From Bradyrhizobium sp. CCBAU 53421 (GTDB lineage: Bacteria > Pseudomonadota > Alphaproteobacteria > Rhizobiales > Xanthobacteraceae): a stretch of DNA of 64,000 nt. Every line of letters starts with the position of its first letter. Within the stretch, counting starts at the first letter, position 1. The notes beneath the pieces are model-generated. The model did no database searches. It was not told the DNA's origin and saw only the letters and a list, made by a program, of their open reading frames with translations. A program made the translations under genes and the position numbers. Below are positions 54,052-63,619 of this stretch, one piece after another. The stretch lies in the NCBI RefSeq assembly GCF_015291625.1, contig NZ_CP030047.1, forward strand, positions 5,456,001 through 5,520,000, in the 5' to 3' direction.

Positions 54052-55554
54052 TTACTTCTTGGCTTCATAATATTCGGAGACGAGCCGGTCGAGCAGCCGG
54101 ACGCCGTAACCCGAGCCCCAGCTCTGATTGATCTCGGTCTTCGGCGCGCCCATCGCGGTGCCGGCGATGTCGAGATGGGCCCAGGGCGTGCCGTCGACGA
54201 AGCGCTGCAGGAATTGCGCGGCCGTGATCGAGCCGCCATTGCGTCCGCCGGTGTTCTTCATGTCGGCGAATTGCGAGTCGATCTGCTTGTCGTATTCGGG
54301 ACCGAGCGGCATCCGCCAGACTTTCTCGCCGGTCTGAAGGCCCACCTTGGCGAGGCGCTCGGCGAGCTCGTCATTGTTGGAGAACAGGCCGGCGTGATCG
54401 GTGCCGAGCGCGACCATGATCGCGCCGGTCAGCGTCGCGAGATCGACCATGAATTTCGGCTTGCACTTCTTGGCCACGTACCAGAGCACGTCGGCGAGCA
54501 CGAGGCGTCCCTCGGCGTCGGTGTTGATGATTTCGATGGTCTGGCCGGACATCGAGGTGACGATGTCGCCCGGACGCTGCGCGTTGCCGTCGGGCATGTT
54601 CTCGACGAGGCCAATGGCGCCGACCGCGTTGACGCGGGCCTTGCGCGCGGCGAGCGCGTGCATCAGCCCGACCACGCAGGCCGCACCGCCCATATCACCC
54701 TTCATATCCTCCATGCCGCCGGCAGACTTGATCGAGATACCGCCGGTGTCGAAGCAGACGCCCTTGCCGACGAACGCAACCGGCGCCTCACTCTTCTTGC
54801 CGCCGTTCCAGCGCATGATCACGGTGCGGCTGGGCCGCACGGAGCCCTGCCCGACGCCGAGCAGCGCGCCCATGCCGAGCTTGGTCATCGCCTTGACGTC
54901 GAGGACTTCGACGGTCACGCCAAGCTTGCGCAGCTGGCTGGCGCGGCGCGCGAACTCCTCGGGGTACAGCACGTTCGGCGGCTCGTTGACGAGCTCACGC
55001 GCGAGGTTCACGCCATCGACGATGGACGATTCGGGCGCAAACGCCTTCTTGGCAGCAGCGACGTCGTCGACCGCGATCGAGACGTCGGCCCGCACGGCGC
55101 CGTCCTCGCCGTCCTTCTTCTTGGTCTTGTAGCGGTCGAACTTGTAGACGCGCAGGCGGATACCGGTCGCGATCGACGCGGCCTGGCCGGCCGCCATCGC
55201 GGCATCGGGCAATTCCGCGAGGACGGTCATCGCAGCGCTGCCGGCATTGAGCTTGCCGGCCACCACGCCGCCGAACTTGAGAATATCCTTCTCCTTGATG
55301 TCGGCCGCCTTGCCGGTGCCGATCACGATCAGCCGGTCGACCTTGATTCCCTCCGGCGCCAGGATGTCCAGGGCTGCCCCGCTCTTGCCCTTGAACTGGT
55401 TGGCGGCCGCGGCCCGCTTAACCGTCTCGGCGGCAGCACCCAATACCTTCCGGGTGGCGGGCCCGAGCTTCAATTGCTCGTCGCAAAAGGCGACCAGAAT
55501 GCCGCGGGCGGACGCGGAGAATGGGACAAAGCCGACCTTGACGGCGTCGGACAT
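54052..55554 (-). CDS. pepA: Leucyl aminopeptidase
   Basis: A 500-residue M17 aminopeptidase cleaving N-terminal residues from peptides; PepA also has DNA-binding roles in E. coli. The zinc and catalytic motifs [24 protein letters not shown] and [12 protein letters not shown] are intact. ATG at 55554. Followed by holC; divergent from lptF across 370 bases with a CtrA box. Confidence 0.97.
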   Translation of the reverse strand: MSDAVKVGFVPFSASARGILVAFCDEQLKLGPATRKVLGAAAETVKRAAAANQFKGKSGAALDILAPEGIKVDRLIVIGTGKAADIKEKDILKFGGVVAGKLNAGSAAMTVLAELPDAAMAAGQAASIATGIRLRVYKFDRYKTKKKDGEDGAVRADVSIAVDDVAAAKKAFAPESSIVDGVNLARELVNEPPNVLYPEEFARRASQLRKLGVTVEVLDVKAMTKLGMGALLGVGQGSVRPSRTVIMRWNGGKKSEAPVAFVGKGVCFDTGGISIKSAGGMEDMKGDMGGAACVVGLMHALAARKARVNAVGAIGLVENMPDGNAQRPGDIVTSMSGQTIEIINTDAEGRLVLADVLWYVAKKCKPKFMVDLATLTGAIMVALGTDHAGLFSNNDELAERLAKVGLQTGEKVWRMPLGPEYDKQIDSQFADMKNTGGRNGGSITAAQFLQRFVDGTPWAHLDIAGTAMGAPKTEINQSWGSGYGVRLLDRLVSEYYEAKK

Positions 55555-55924
55555 AGGAAAATCCTCCAGAACTCAGGGTGTTGCTCGGGCCTGAGGCGGC
55601 CCTTCCGGCACGCGGGGGTGAGCATTGCGATGGCGGTCCGGAGCGACCCGGACCGGGCTTGTGGCGCACTATGACCTGCCGCCAGCGCCGCTGCCAAGCG
55701 CCGGAGTGGCCGGAAGGCCACAAAAGCGATTAATTAACCATAAATTAAGCGCGCCTTGGCCCGGCCATTTTGTTGACGGATCAAAGGGATGGTAGTGAGA
55801 GTGTGAACAGAGAGTGAGCCGGACGAGTCCGCGGCTCGACCATAGGGGAACCCGGGTTGACGGGAATGGTCGAAAGCCGTGCGTTTGGTTGCGTGAAGGG
55901 GGCCTTGGGGGTCGTGCGGTAGCG
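55555..55924. other. Divergent regulatory region pepA / lptF
   Basis: A 370-base non-coding stretch between divergent pepA and lptF. The only AT-rich patch is at 55726-55750 and holds the CtrA box. No other supported feature; the lptF start has a weak box. Confidence 0.6.
55734..55748 (+). promoter_or_regulatory. CtrA box
   Basis: TTAACCATAAATTAA matches the full CtrA consensus TTAA-N7-TTAA and begins with the TTAACCAT core. It lies 177 bases before the lptF ATG and 180 bases before the pepA ATG. Confidence 0.75.
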
Positions 55925-57091
55925 ATGGGGTCGATCGACAAGTACATCTTCAAAACGACGCTGGCGTCGTTTGCGCTTGTCCTGGTCAGCCTTACCGGCG
56001 TGATCTGGATTACGCAGGCGTTGCGCGGCATCGACCTGATGACCAGCCAGGGTCAGACCATCCTCACCTTCCTCGGCATCACCGGCCTCGTGATCCCCGC
56101 CTTGGTCCTGATCATCGCGCCGATTGCGCTGATGATCGCGATCTCCCACACGCTGAACAAGCTCGCGACCGATTCCGAGATCATCGTGATGAATGCGGCG
56201 GGCTTCTCGCCGTTCCGGCTGTTCCGGCCGTTCTTCTTCGCCACCTGCGTGGTGGCGGCGCTGGTCGCCTTCATCGGCGCCTATCTGGCCCCCGACGGCA
56301 TGCGCCGGATCAAGCAGTGGGATGCCGAGATCACCGCCGACGTCCTGACCAACATCCTGCAGCCCGGCCGCTTCGCCCAGCTCGACCAGAACCTGACGAT
56401 TCGGATCCGCGAGCGCCTGCCCGGCGGCGTGCTCGGCGGCGTGTTCGTCGACGATCGCCGCGATCCGCAGCAGCGCGTCACCATCGTCGCCGACCACGGC
56501 ACCGTGCTGAAGAACGAGAGCGGCTCATATCTCGTGCTGGAGGACGGCAATCTCGAGCGATTCGAGGTTGGCAAGCGCGATCCGACGCTGGTGGTGTTTC
56601 AGCGCTACGCCTTCGACATGTCGAAATTCTCGCAGGGCCGCGACGTCACGCTCGGAATTCGCGAGCGTTACCTCTGGGAGCTGATGTGGCCGGACGAGAG
56701 CGACCAGACCTATCAGCAGCTGGCGGGCCAGTTCTTCGCCGAGCTGCATGATCGCTTCATGGCGCCGATCTATCCGTTCGCGTTCGCGGCCCTCACCTTC
56801 GCCTTCCTCGGCGCGCCGCGCACCACGCGGCAGAGCCGCAATTTCTCGATCGGCGGCTCGGTGTTCGCGGTGTTCGGCCTGCGCATGGTCGGATTCGCCT
56901 GCTCGGTCATGGCGGTGAAGACGCCGCTGGCGGCGCTGGTGCAATACCTGATGCTGTTCGCCGGCATCGGCGTCGGGATCTGGATGATCATCGGCGGCGT
57001 GGTCGTCGAACCGCCGCCGGCGCTGATGGAAGCGATCAATCGGAATAACGAGCGCATTGCACGCCTCTTCCGGAGGCCGGCCACCGCATGA
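55925..57091 (+). CDS. lptF: LPS export permease LptF
   Basis: A 388-residue inner-membrane protein of the LptB2FG transporter, which extracts lipopolysaccharide from the inner membrane. Six hydrophobic segments (three at each end, residues ~15-110 and ~290-365) flank a periplasmic beta-jellyroll domain of ~180 residues. YIFKTTLASFALVLVSLTGVIW (shortened) is the usual opening. ATG at 55925; the upstream frame is not used. Overlaps lptG by four bases. Confidence 0.93.
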   Translation: MGSIDKYIFKTTLASFALVLVSLTGVIWITQALRGIDLMTSQGQTILTFLGITGLVIPALVLIIAPIALMIAISHTLNKLATDSEIIVMNAAGFSPFRLFRPFFFATCVVAALVAFIGAYLAPDGMRRIKQWDAEITADVLTNILQPGRFAQLDQNLTIRIRERLPGGVLGGVFVDDRRDPQQRVTIVADHGTVLKNESGSYLVLEDGNLERFEVGKRDPTLVVFQRYAFDMSKFSQGRDVTLGIRERYLWELMWPDESDQTYQQLAGQFFAELHDRFMAPIYPFAFAALTFAFLGAPRTTRQSRNFSIGGSVFAVFGLRMVGFACSVMAVKTPLAALVQYLMLFAGIGVGIWMIIGGVVVEPPPALMEAINRNNERIARLFRRPATA

Positions 57092-58185
57092 GCATGGTCA
57101 CCAACACGCTCGGGCGTTATTTCGCCGGCCGCTTCGTCGTCGCGGCGGTGGGCGTCTTCGCGGGCATCTTCGTGCTGCTCGTGCTGGTCGACTACATCGA
57201 GATGGTGCGCAAGACCTCGAGCCTGGTCGGGGCCTCCGCGATCACGGTCGCGGAAACCTCGCTTTTCCGCGTGCCGCAGCTGCTCGAGAAGCTGATGCCG
57301 TTCTGCGTGCTGATCGGCGCGATGACCTGCTATCTCGCGCTGTCGCGCCGGCTGGAGCTCGTCGTCGCACGCGCCGCCGGCGTCTCGGCCTGGCAATTCA
57401 TCTCGCCGGCGCTGGTCAGTGCGATCGTGCTCGGCATCTTTGCGACCACCGCCTACAATCCGGTGTCGGCCAATCTGCGCGAACTCTCCAAGCGGATGGA
57501 GGCCGAGCTGTTCGGCTCGGCGCCCGGCGGCGGTATCCAGGACGCGTCCGGCTTCTGGCTCAACCAGATCAACGACGAAGGCCAGGCGATCATCAACGCG
57601 GCCCGCAGCGAGCAGCAAGGCATCCGGCTGACGGGCCTCACGGTGTTTCGATTCGATACGGCGCTGCAGTTCAAGGAGCGAATCGAAGCGCGCGAAGCGA
57701 CGCTCGAAGAAGGCCGCTGGGCGTTCACGGGAGTACGCCGCTACACCCTCGACAAGGCTCCGGTGGATCAGGACACCTTCTACCTGACCACCACCCTGAC
57801 CCCGGCGCAGGTACGCAACAGTTTCTCTACCCCCGAAACTGTGTCCTTTTGGCAACTGCCGAACTACATCCGTTCGTCGGAGAGTTCAGGGTTCGCGACG
57901 GCTGGCTATCGGTTGCAGTATCACAAGCTCATCGCACAGCCGTTTTTGCTGGCTGCGATGGTGATGTTGGCGGCTTCTGTGAGCCTCCGCTTCTTTCGGA
58001 TGGGCGGCGTGCAGAAGATGGTTTTGAGTGGCGTGGGCGCAGGCTTTCTGCTCTACGTGCTGTCGAAAGTAACTGAAGATTTGAGCAAGGCTGAGTTGAT
58101 GCATCCCATCGCTGCGGCGTGGTTGCCTGTCGTTGTGGGTAGCCTCACCGGTTTCTTAGCCTTGCTGTACCAGGAGGACGGGTAG
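57088..58185 (+). CDS. lptG: LPS export permease LptG
   Basis: A 365-residue partner of LptF with the same layout: membrane segments at ~12-120 and ~270-360 around a periplasmic jellyroll. TLGRYFAGRFVVAAVGVFAGIFVLLVLVDYIE (shortened) is typical. The ATG overlaps the lptF stop (ATGA), indicating translational coupling. Its stop shares a base with the lptD GTG. Confidence 0.93.
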   Translation: MSMVTNTLGRYFAGRFVVAAVGVFAGIFVLLVLVDYIEMVRKTSSLVGASAITVAETSLFRVPQLLEKLMPFCVLIGAMTCYLALSRRLELVVARAAGVSAWQFISPALVSAIVLGIFATTAYNPVSANLRELSKRMEAELFGSAPGGGIQDASGFWLNQINDEGQAIINAARSEQQGIRLTGLTVFRFDTALQFKERIEAREATLEEGRWAFTGVRRYTLDKAPVDQDTFYLTTTLTPAQVRNSFSTPETVSFWQLPNYIRSSESSGFATAGYRLQYHKLIAQPFLLAAMVMLAASVSLRFFRMGGVQKMVLSGVGAGFLLYVLSKVTEDLSKAELMHPIAAAWLPVVVGSLTGFLALLYQEDG

Positions 58186-60680
58186 TGGCTACTGTCGCCG
58201 CCCGCCAGTTGAGGTCGCCTGCATTCGGGCGGCGCAGTGCCCTGCGCCGTCAACGGAGCTGCTTGGCCCCGTTTGGCGTTTCGATCTCTGCACTCCTTGC
58301 CGCGTTCTTCGTGGTCAGCGCGCTCGATGTCGTCGCATCGACGCCGGCTGCCGCGCAGGCGTTCACCTACAACCCACGTCCGCCGAAGCCGGTCCGCCCG
58401 CCGGCCAAGAATGACGGGCAGATGCTCGTTCAGGCGACCGAGGTCGATTACGACTACAACAACAGCCGCATCTCGGCCGTCGGCAACGTCCAGATGTTCT
58501 ACAACGGCACCAGCGTCGAGGCCGACAAGGTCATCTACGACCAGAAGACCAAGCGTCTTCATGCCGAAGGCAACATCCGCATGACCGATGCGGAAGGCAA
58601 GATCACCTACGCCAACATCTTGGATCTCAGCGACGACTACCGCGACGGGTTCGTCGATTCGCTGCGCGTCGATACCGAAGACCAGACCCGCATGGCGGCG
58701 ACCCGCGCGGACCGGTCCAGCGGCAATTACACGGTGTTCGACAACGGCGTTTATACCGCCTGCGCACCCTGTAAGGATGATCCGAAGAAGCCGCCGCTCT
58801 GGCAGGTCAAGGGCGCGCGCATCATCCATAACCAGACCGAGAAGATGCTCTATTTCGAGAACGCCCAACTCGAATTCTTCGGCGTTCCGATGGCGTACCT
58901 GCCCTACTTCTCGACGCCCGATCCGACCGTGAAGCGCAAGAGCGGCTTCCTGATGCCGGGCTTCACCAGCTACACCGCGTTCGGCTACGGCGTCGAAATC
59001 CCGTATTATTGGGCGATCGCGCCCGACATGGACGCGACCTTCAATCCGCGCATCACCTCGAAGCAGGGCGTGCTGCTGCAGACCGAATTCCGCCAGCGCT
59101 TCGCGGACGGCTCCTATCAGATCCGGCTTTACGGCATCGACCAGCTCGATCAGGACGCCTTCAAGGGCCAGCCCGGCGACCGTCAGTTCCGCTGGGGTGT
59201 CGACACCAAGGGTCAGTTCGCGCTGAACGACAAATGGGTCTGGGGCTGGGACGGCGTGCTGCTGTCCGACTACTTCTTCATGTCCGACTACCGGCTCGCC
59301 CAGTACAAGGATCCGTTCGGATCGTTCCTGTCGCTGCCGACGGAAGCGATCTCGCAGCTCTATCTGACCGGTGTCGGCAACCGCAGCTTCTTCGATGCGC
59401 GCGCGATCTACTATCTCAGCTACTCGGGTAACCAGAACCAGGTCCCGGTGGTCGCGCCCGTGATCGACTACAACAACGTGATCAACAGCAACATCCTGGG
59501 CGGCGAGTTCAGCTACAAGATGAACTTCGTCAACCTGACGCGCGAAACCGCGGTGTTCGATCCGATCACGACGACCGCCAACACCAACGGCCTCTGCCTG
59601 ACCGCGTCGGCCGATCCGATGGCGCGGTTGCCGTCGCAGTGCCTGCTGCGCGGCATGCCGGGTACCTACACGCGCCTGACGGCCGAGGCGCAGTGGCGCA
59701 AGTCCTACACCGACCCGCTCGGCCAGATCTGGACGCCGTTCGCCAGCGTCCGCGCCGATGCCATCAACGCCGACATCTCGAACCAGCCGGGCGTTTCCAA
59801 CTTCCTGCCGGTCGGCGACACCCAGACTGTCCGCTTCATGCCGACCGTCGGCCTCGAATACCGCTACCCCTTCATCAATGTGCAGCCGTGGGGCACGACC
59901 ACCGTCGAGCCGATTGCGCAGGTCATCATCCGGCCCAACGAGCCGAATGCCGGCAAGCTTCCGAACGAGGACGCGCAGAGCCTGGTGTTCGACACCAGCA
60001 ACCTGTTCGCGGTCGACAAGTTCTCCGGCTACGACCGCGTCGAAGGCGGCAGCCGCGCCAATGTGGGCGTGCAGGCCACCACGCAGTTCGACCGCGGCGG
60101 CAGCATCAAGGGGATGTTCGGACAGTCCTACCAGATGTTCGGGATGAACTCGTTCGCGGTCGCCGACGTCACCAACACCGGCATAGACTCCGGCCTGCAG
60201 AACCCACGCTCGGATTACGTCGCGAGCCTCGCCTATTCGCCAAACCGCACCTACACCTTCAGCGTCCGCTCGCGGATGGATGAGGCGACCTGGAACATCA
60301 ACCGGTTCGAAGCCACGGCGAGCGCGAATTTCGACCGCTGGTCGATCGCGGTGACGTACGGCGACTACGCAGCGCAGCCGGAACTCGGCTACCTCACCCG
60401 CCGCGAGGGCATCCTCACCAGCGGATCGGTCAAGGTGGCGTCGAACTGGGTGGTTCAGGGTGCGGCGCGCTGGGACCTTGAAGCGAACAAGATCAACCAG
60501 TATGCCTTCGGCGCGGGCTACGTGGACGACTGCTTCGTGCTGGCTGCCAACTACATCACGTCCTATACCTATCAGGCCGGATCGCAGCCGCCCGTCCTCA
60601 GCCACGCGTTCATGTTCCAGATCGGGCTGCGGACGATCGCCCAGACCTCCACGACCAGCAGTTCGGCTGGCATGCAGTAG
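58185..60680 (+). CDS. lptD: LPS-assembly outer-membrane protein LptD
   Basis: An 831-residue protein that inserts lipopolysaccharide in the outer leaflet. Signal peptide (residues ~25-58, ending TPAAAQA), periplasmic LptA-like domain at ~80-190 (VDYDYNNSRISAVGNVQMFY, then ADKVIYDQKTKRL), then a ~600-residue beta-barrel domain rich in alternating strands ending GLRTIAQTSTT. Cysteines at several sites (TACAPCKDD, LCLTASA, QCLLRG, DDCFV) could form the family's disulfides. GTG start overlaps the lptG stop by one base. Confidence 0.93.
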   Translation: MATVAARQLRSPAFGRRSALRRQRSCLAPFGVSISALLAAFFVVSALDVVASTPAAAQAFTYNPRPPKPVRPPAKNDGQMLVQATEVDYDYNNSRISAVGNVQMFYNGTSVEADKVIYDQKTKRLHAEGNIRMTDAEGKITYANILDLSDDYRDGFVDSLRVDTEDQTRMAATRADRSSGNYTVFDNGVYTACAPCKDDPKKPPLWQVKGARIIHNQTEKMLYFENAQLEFFGVPMAYLPYFSTPDPTVKRKSGFLMPGFTSYTAFGYGVEIPYYWAIAPDMDATFNPRITSKQGVLLQTEFRQRFADGSYQIRLYGIDQLDQDAFKGQPGDRQFRWGVDTKGQFALNDKWVWGWDGVLLSDYFFMSDYRLAQYKDPFGSFLSLPTEAISQLYLTGVGNRSFFDARAIYYLSYSGNQNQVPVVAPVIDYNNVINSNILGGEFSYKMNFVNLTRETAVFDPITTTANTNGLCLTASADPMARLPSQCLLRGMPGTYTRLTAEAQWRKSYTDPLGQIWTPFASVRADAINADISNQPGVSNFLPVGDTQTVRFMPTVGLEYRYPFINVQPWGTTTVEPIAQVIIRPNEPNAGKLPNEDAQSLVFDTSNLFAVDKFSGYDRVEGGSRANVGVQATTQFDRGGSIKGMFGQSYQMFGMNSFAVADVTNTGIDSGLQNPRSDYVASLAYSPNRTYTFSVRSRMDEATWNINRFEATASANFDRWSIAVTYGDYAAQPELGYLTRREGILTSGSVKVASNWVVQGAARWDLEANKINQYAFGAGYVDDCFVLAANYITSYTYQAGSQPPVLSHAFMFQIGLRTIAQTSTTSSSAGMQ

Positions 60681-60769
60681 CGAGCGGAGGCCTGCCAAGG
60701 GGCTTGGATTGGGGGCTTATATTGCCTGCGGGCCTGTGGCCCCGGCTTGAATTGGTTTAAACGGCTGAC

Positions 60770-61726
60770 ATGACCACGATGACGACCGCTAGCCTGCCAA
60801 CGCGCTGCAATCAGCTAGTGTTGAGTTCCCTGCTGGCTCTTTTCCTCCTGCTGGGAGGCGGTGCCCGGTTGCACGCCCAGACCATCGCCGTGATGGTCAA
60901 TGGCGAACCCATCACCAATTTCGACATCGAACAGCGCGCCAAGCTGAACGCCCTGACCGGCGGCAAGAATCCAGATCGAAAGGTCATCCTCGACGAATTG
61001 ATCGACGAGAAGCTGAAGATCAAGGAAGCCAAGAAATTCGGCGTCGATCCCACCGCCAACGATATCGAACAGTCCTATGGCGGCATGGCGCAACGGATGC
61101 GGCTGAACAACGACCAGCTGACCAAGGTCCTTGAGAGCAAGGGCATCCGCCCCGACACGCTCAAGCAACGCATCAGGGCCGACATGGTCTGGACCAGCCT
61201 GGTCCGCGGCCGATTCAAGGAAAGCCTGCAGGTCGGCGAAAAGGACGTCGCCACCGCGGTCAAGGAGACCGGTGATGCTCCCGACGCCGAGGCGTTCGAA
61301 TACCGGATGCAGCCGGTCGTTCTGATCGTGCCCCGCGGCTCTCCGCAATCCGAATTCGAGAGCCGCCGCAAGGAAGCGGACACGCTGCGCGAGCGCGTGA
61401 CCTCCTGCGACGAGGCCAACACCTTCTTCAAGTCGATGCGCAACGCCGCGATCCGCGAGATCGTCGTGAAGACCTCGGCCGACCTGCCGCAGTCGCTGCG
61501 CGACATCCTGGACAAGACCCCGGTCGGCCACCTCACCCCTCCCGAAGTCACCAAGCAGGGCATCGAAATGGTCGCCCTCTGCGGCCGGAAGGCCACCACC
61601 GTGGACACGCCGAAGAAGCGCGAGATGCGGGACAAGATGTACGTGCAGAAGTACGAGGCGAAGTCGAAGGCCTATCTGCAGGAAGTCCGCAAAGCCGCGA
61701 TGATCGAATATCCAGGCGGGCGATGA
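60770..61726 (+). CDS. surA: SurA-type periplasmic chaperone/peptidyl-prolyl isomerase
   Basis: A 318-residue exported protein: signal peptide ending near ARLHAQ, a SurA N-terminal chaperone domain at ~38-150 (IAVMVNGEPITNFDIEQRAKL, LIDEKLKIKEAKKFG) and a degenerate parvulin-like region at ~190-290. SurA escorts outer-membrane proteins such as LptD to the outer membrane. Shorter than the E. coli protein, which has two parvulin domains. ATG at 60770, 89 bases after lptD. Confidence 0.85.
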   Translation: MTTMTTASLPTRCNQLVLSSLLALFLLLGGGARLHAQTIAVMVNGEPITNFDIEQRAKLNALTGGKNPDRKVILDELIDEKLKIKEAKKFGVDPTANDIEQSYGGMAQRMRLNNDQLTKVLESKGIRPDTLKQRIRADMVWTSLVRGRFKESLQVGEKDVATAVKETGDAPDAEAFEYRMQPVVLIVPRGSPQSEFESRRKEADTLRERVTSCDEANTFFKSMRNAAIREIVVKTSADLPQSLRDILDKTPVGHLTPPEVTKQGIEMVALCGRKATTVDTPKKREMRDKMYVQKYEAKSKAYLQEVRKAAMIEYPGGR

Positions 61727-61743
61727 TCGACTATCGTTGACGC

Positions 61744-62745
61744 ATGGCTCAACCCCTCGCACTGACCTCCGGCGAGCCCGCAGGCATCGGCCCCGACATC
61801 ACGCTCGCCGCATGGCTGCGCCGTCGCGAGCTCGATCTCCCGCCGTTCTATTTGCTCGGTGACCGCGCCTCGCTGGCCGAGCGCGCCAAGGCGCTCGGGC
61901 TTGCCGTCGAGTTCGCCGAGGTTAGCGCCGAGGAGGCATCCCAGGCATTTGCACGGGCCCTGCCCGTCGTTGCGACCGGCCAGGCGGCGACCGCGCAACC
62001 GGGCACGCCCGACGGCACCAGCGCGGAAGCCGCGCTGGCGTCGATCCGTCAGGCCGTGGCCGATGTCGCCTCGGGCAAGGCGAGCGCCGTCGTCACCAAC
62101 CCCATCGCCAAGAATGTGTTGTACCGCGCCGGCTTCCGCCATCCCGGCCATACCGAATTCCTCGCCGAGCTTGCCGGTCGCGGCGGGCCGGCGCCGCAGC
62201 CGGTGATGATGCTGTGGTCGCCGGCGCTCGCCGTGGTCCCGGTGACGATCCATGTGTCGGTCCGCGAGGCGCTGGCGCAATTGTCGACCGACCTGATCGT
62301 CTCGACCGCGCGGATCGTGGTCGCTGACATGAAGGCGCGGTTTGGGCTCGCGGCGCCGCGGCTTGCCGTCGCCGGCCTCAATCCGCATGCCGGCGAAGAC
62401 GGCACGCTCGGCATGGAAGACGTCGAGATCGTCGCGCCCGCGGTCGAGATCCTGCGCCGCGAAGGCATTGCGGCCCGCGGCCCGCTGCCGGCCGACACCA
62501 TGTTCCACGCAGCCGCGCGCAAGACCTATGACTGCGCGCTCTGCATGTATCACGACCAGGCGCTGATCCCGATCAAGACCGTCGCGTTCGAGGACGCCGT
62601 CAACGTCACGCTGGGCCTGCCCTTCATCCGGACGTCGCCTGATCATGGCACCGCGTTCGATATCGCGGGCACCGGCAAGGCCAATCCCTCGAGCCTGATT
62701 GCCGCGCTGCGGCTCGCCGCGCGCATGGCCGCGGCCTCGAGCTGA
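61744..62745 (+). CDS. pdxA: 4-hydroxythreonine-4-phosphate dehydrogenase
   Basis: A 333-residue NAD-dependent enzyme of pyridoxal phosphate synthesis. Signatures: [13 protein letters not shown] at the start, [27 protein letters not shown], and the metal-binding [10 protein letters not shown] and [16 protein letters not shown] segments. ATG at 61744, 17 bases after surA. It ends directly before the rsmA GTG. Confidence 0.96.
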   Translation: MAQPLALTSGEPAGIGPDITLAAWLRRRELDLPPFYLLGDRASLAERAKALGLAVEFAEVSAEEASQAFARALPVVATGQAATAQPGTPDGTSAEAALASIRQAVADVASGKASAVVTNPIAKNVLYRAGFRHPGHTEFLAELAGRGGPAPQPVMMLWSPALAVVPVTIHVSVREALAQLSTDLIVSTARIVVADMKARFGLAAPRLAVAGLNPHAGEDGTLGMEDVEIVAPAVEILRREGIAARGPLPADTMFHAAARKTYDCALCMYHDQALIPIKTVAFEDAVNVTLGLPFIRTSPDHGTAFDIAGTGKANPSSLIAALRLAARMAAASS

Positions 62746-63600
62746 GTGAGCACGATCGACGATCTGCCGCCGCTGCGCGACATCATTCGCGAGCATTCGC
62801 TGTCGGCGCGCAAATCGCTCGGCCAGAATTTCCTGCTCGATCTCAACCTCACCGCGCGCATTGCCCGTGCCGCCGGCCCGCTGGAAGACTCCACCGTGAT
62901 CGAGGTCGGGCCCGGCCCCGGCGGACTGACGCGCGCGCTGCTGGCGATGGGCGCCAAGCGCGTCATCGCCATCGAGCGCGACGAGCGCGCGCTGGCCGCG
63001 CTCGACTACATCGTCAAGCGCTATCCCGGCCGCATCGAGATCGTGCATGGCGACGCGCAGCGCTTTGATCCACGCCCCTATCTCGACGGCGGCAAGGCCA
63101 AGATCGTCGCCAACCTGCCCTACAACATCGCAACCCAGCTCCTGGTCGACTGGCTGTCGATCGAACCGTGGCCGCCCTGGTACGACACCATGGTGCTGAT
63201 GTTTCAGCGCGAGGTCGCCGAACGCATCGTCGCCCACGAGGACGAGGAAGCCTATGGCAGGCTCGCGGTGCTCGCCAACTGGCGCGCCGAGACCAAGATC
63301 CTGTTCGACATTTCGCCGGCCGCCTTCGTGCCGCAGCCGAAGGTGACGTCCTCGGTGGTACGACTGATACCGCGCGTGGCGCCCGAGCCGTGCGACCGCC
63401 GCATGCTCGAGCAGGTCGCCGCCGCCGCCTTCGGCCAGCGCCGCAAGATGCTGCGCCAGAGCCTGAAATCGCTGTCGGTCGATCCGGCGCGGCTTGCGGC
63501 CGCAGCGCAGATCGACGCGACCCGGCGCGCCGAAACCATTCCGGTCGCGGGCTTTGTTGCCATGGCGAGGGAATTGGCCGATATACGGTCCACAAAATAG
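62746..63600 (+). CDS. rsmA: 16S rRNA (A1518/A1519) dimethyltransferase
   Basis: A 284-residue SAM-dependent enzyme (KsgA) dimethylating two adenines near the 3' end of 16S rRNA. Motif [17 protein letters not shown], and the catalytic motif IV NLPYNIA, are intact; a helical C-terminal domain follows. GTG start immediately after the pdxA stop, with no gap. Order lptD-surA-pdxA-rsmA is the same as in E. coli. Confidence 0.97.
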   Translation: MSTIDDLPPLRDIIREHSLSARKSLGQNFLLDLNLTARIARAAGPLEDSTVIEVGPGPGGLTRALLAMGAKRVIAIERDERALAALDYIVKRYPGRIEIVHGDAQRFDPRPYLDGGKAKIVANLPYNIATQLLVDWLSIEPWPPWYDTMVLMFQREVAERIVAHEDEEAYGRLAVLANWRAETKILFDISPAAFVPQPKVTSSVVRLIPRVAPEPCDRRMLEQVAAAAFGQRRKMLRQSLKSLSVDPARLAAAAQIDATRRAETIPVAGFVAMARELADIRSTK

Positions 63601-63619
63601 AACATCAGGAGAAAACGTG

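Noticed and set aside
58053..60698. 881-codon minus-strand open frame
   Set aside because: Fully antisense to lptD, with low-complexity Val/Asp/Arg composition and no domain; lptD is unambiguous.
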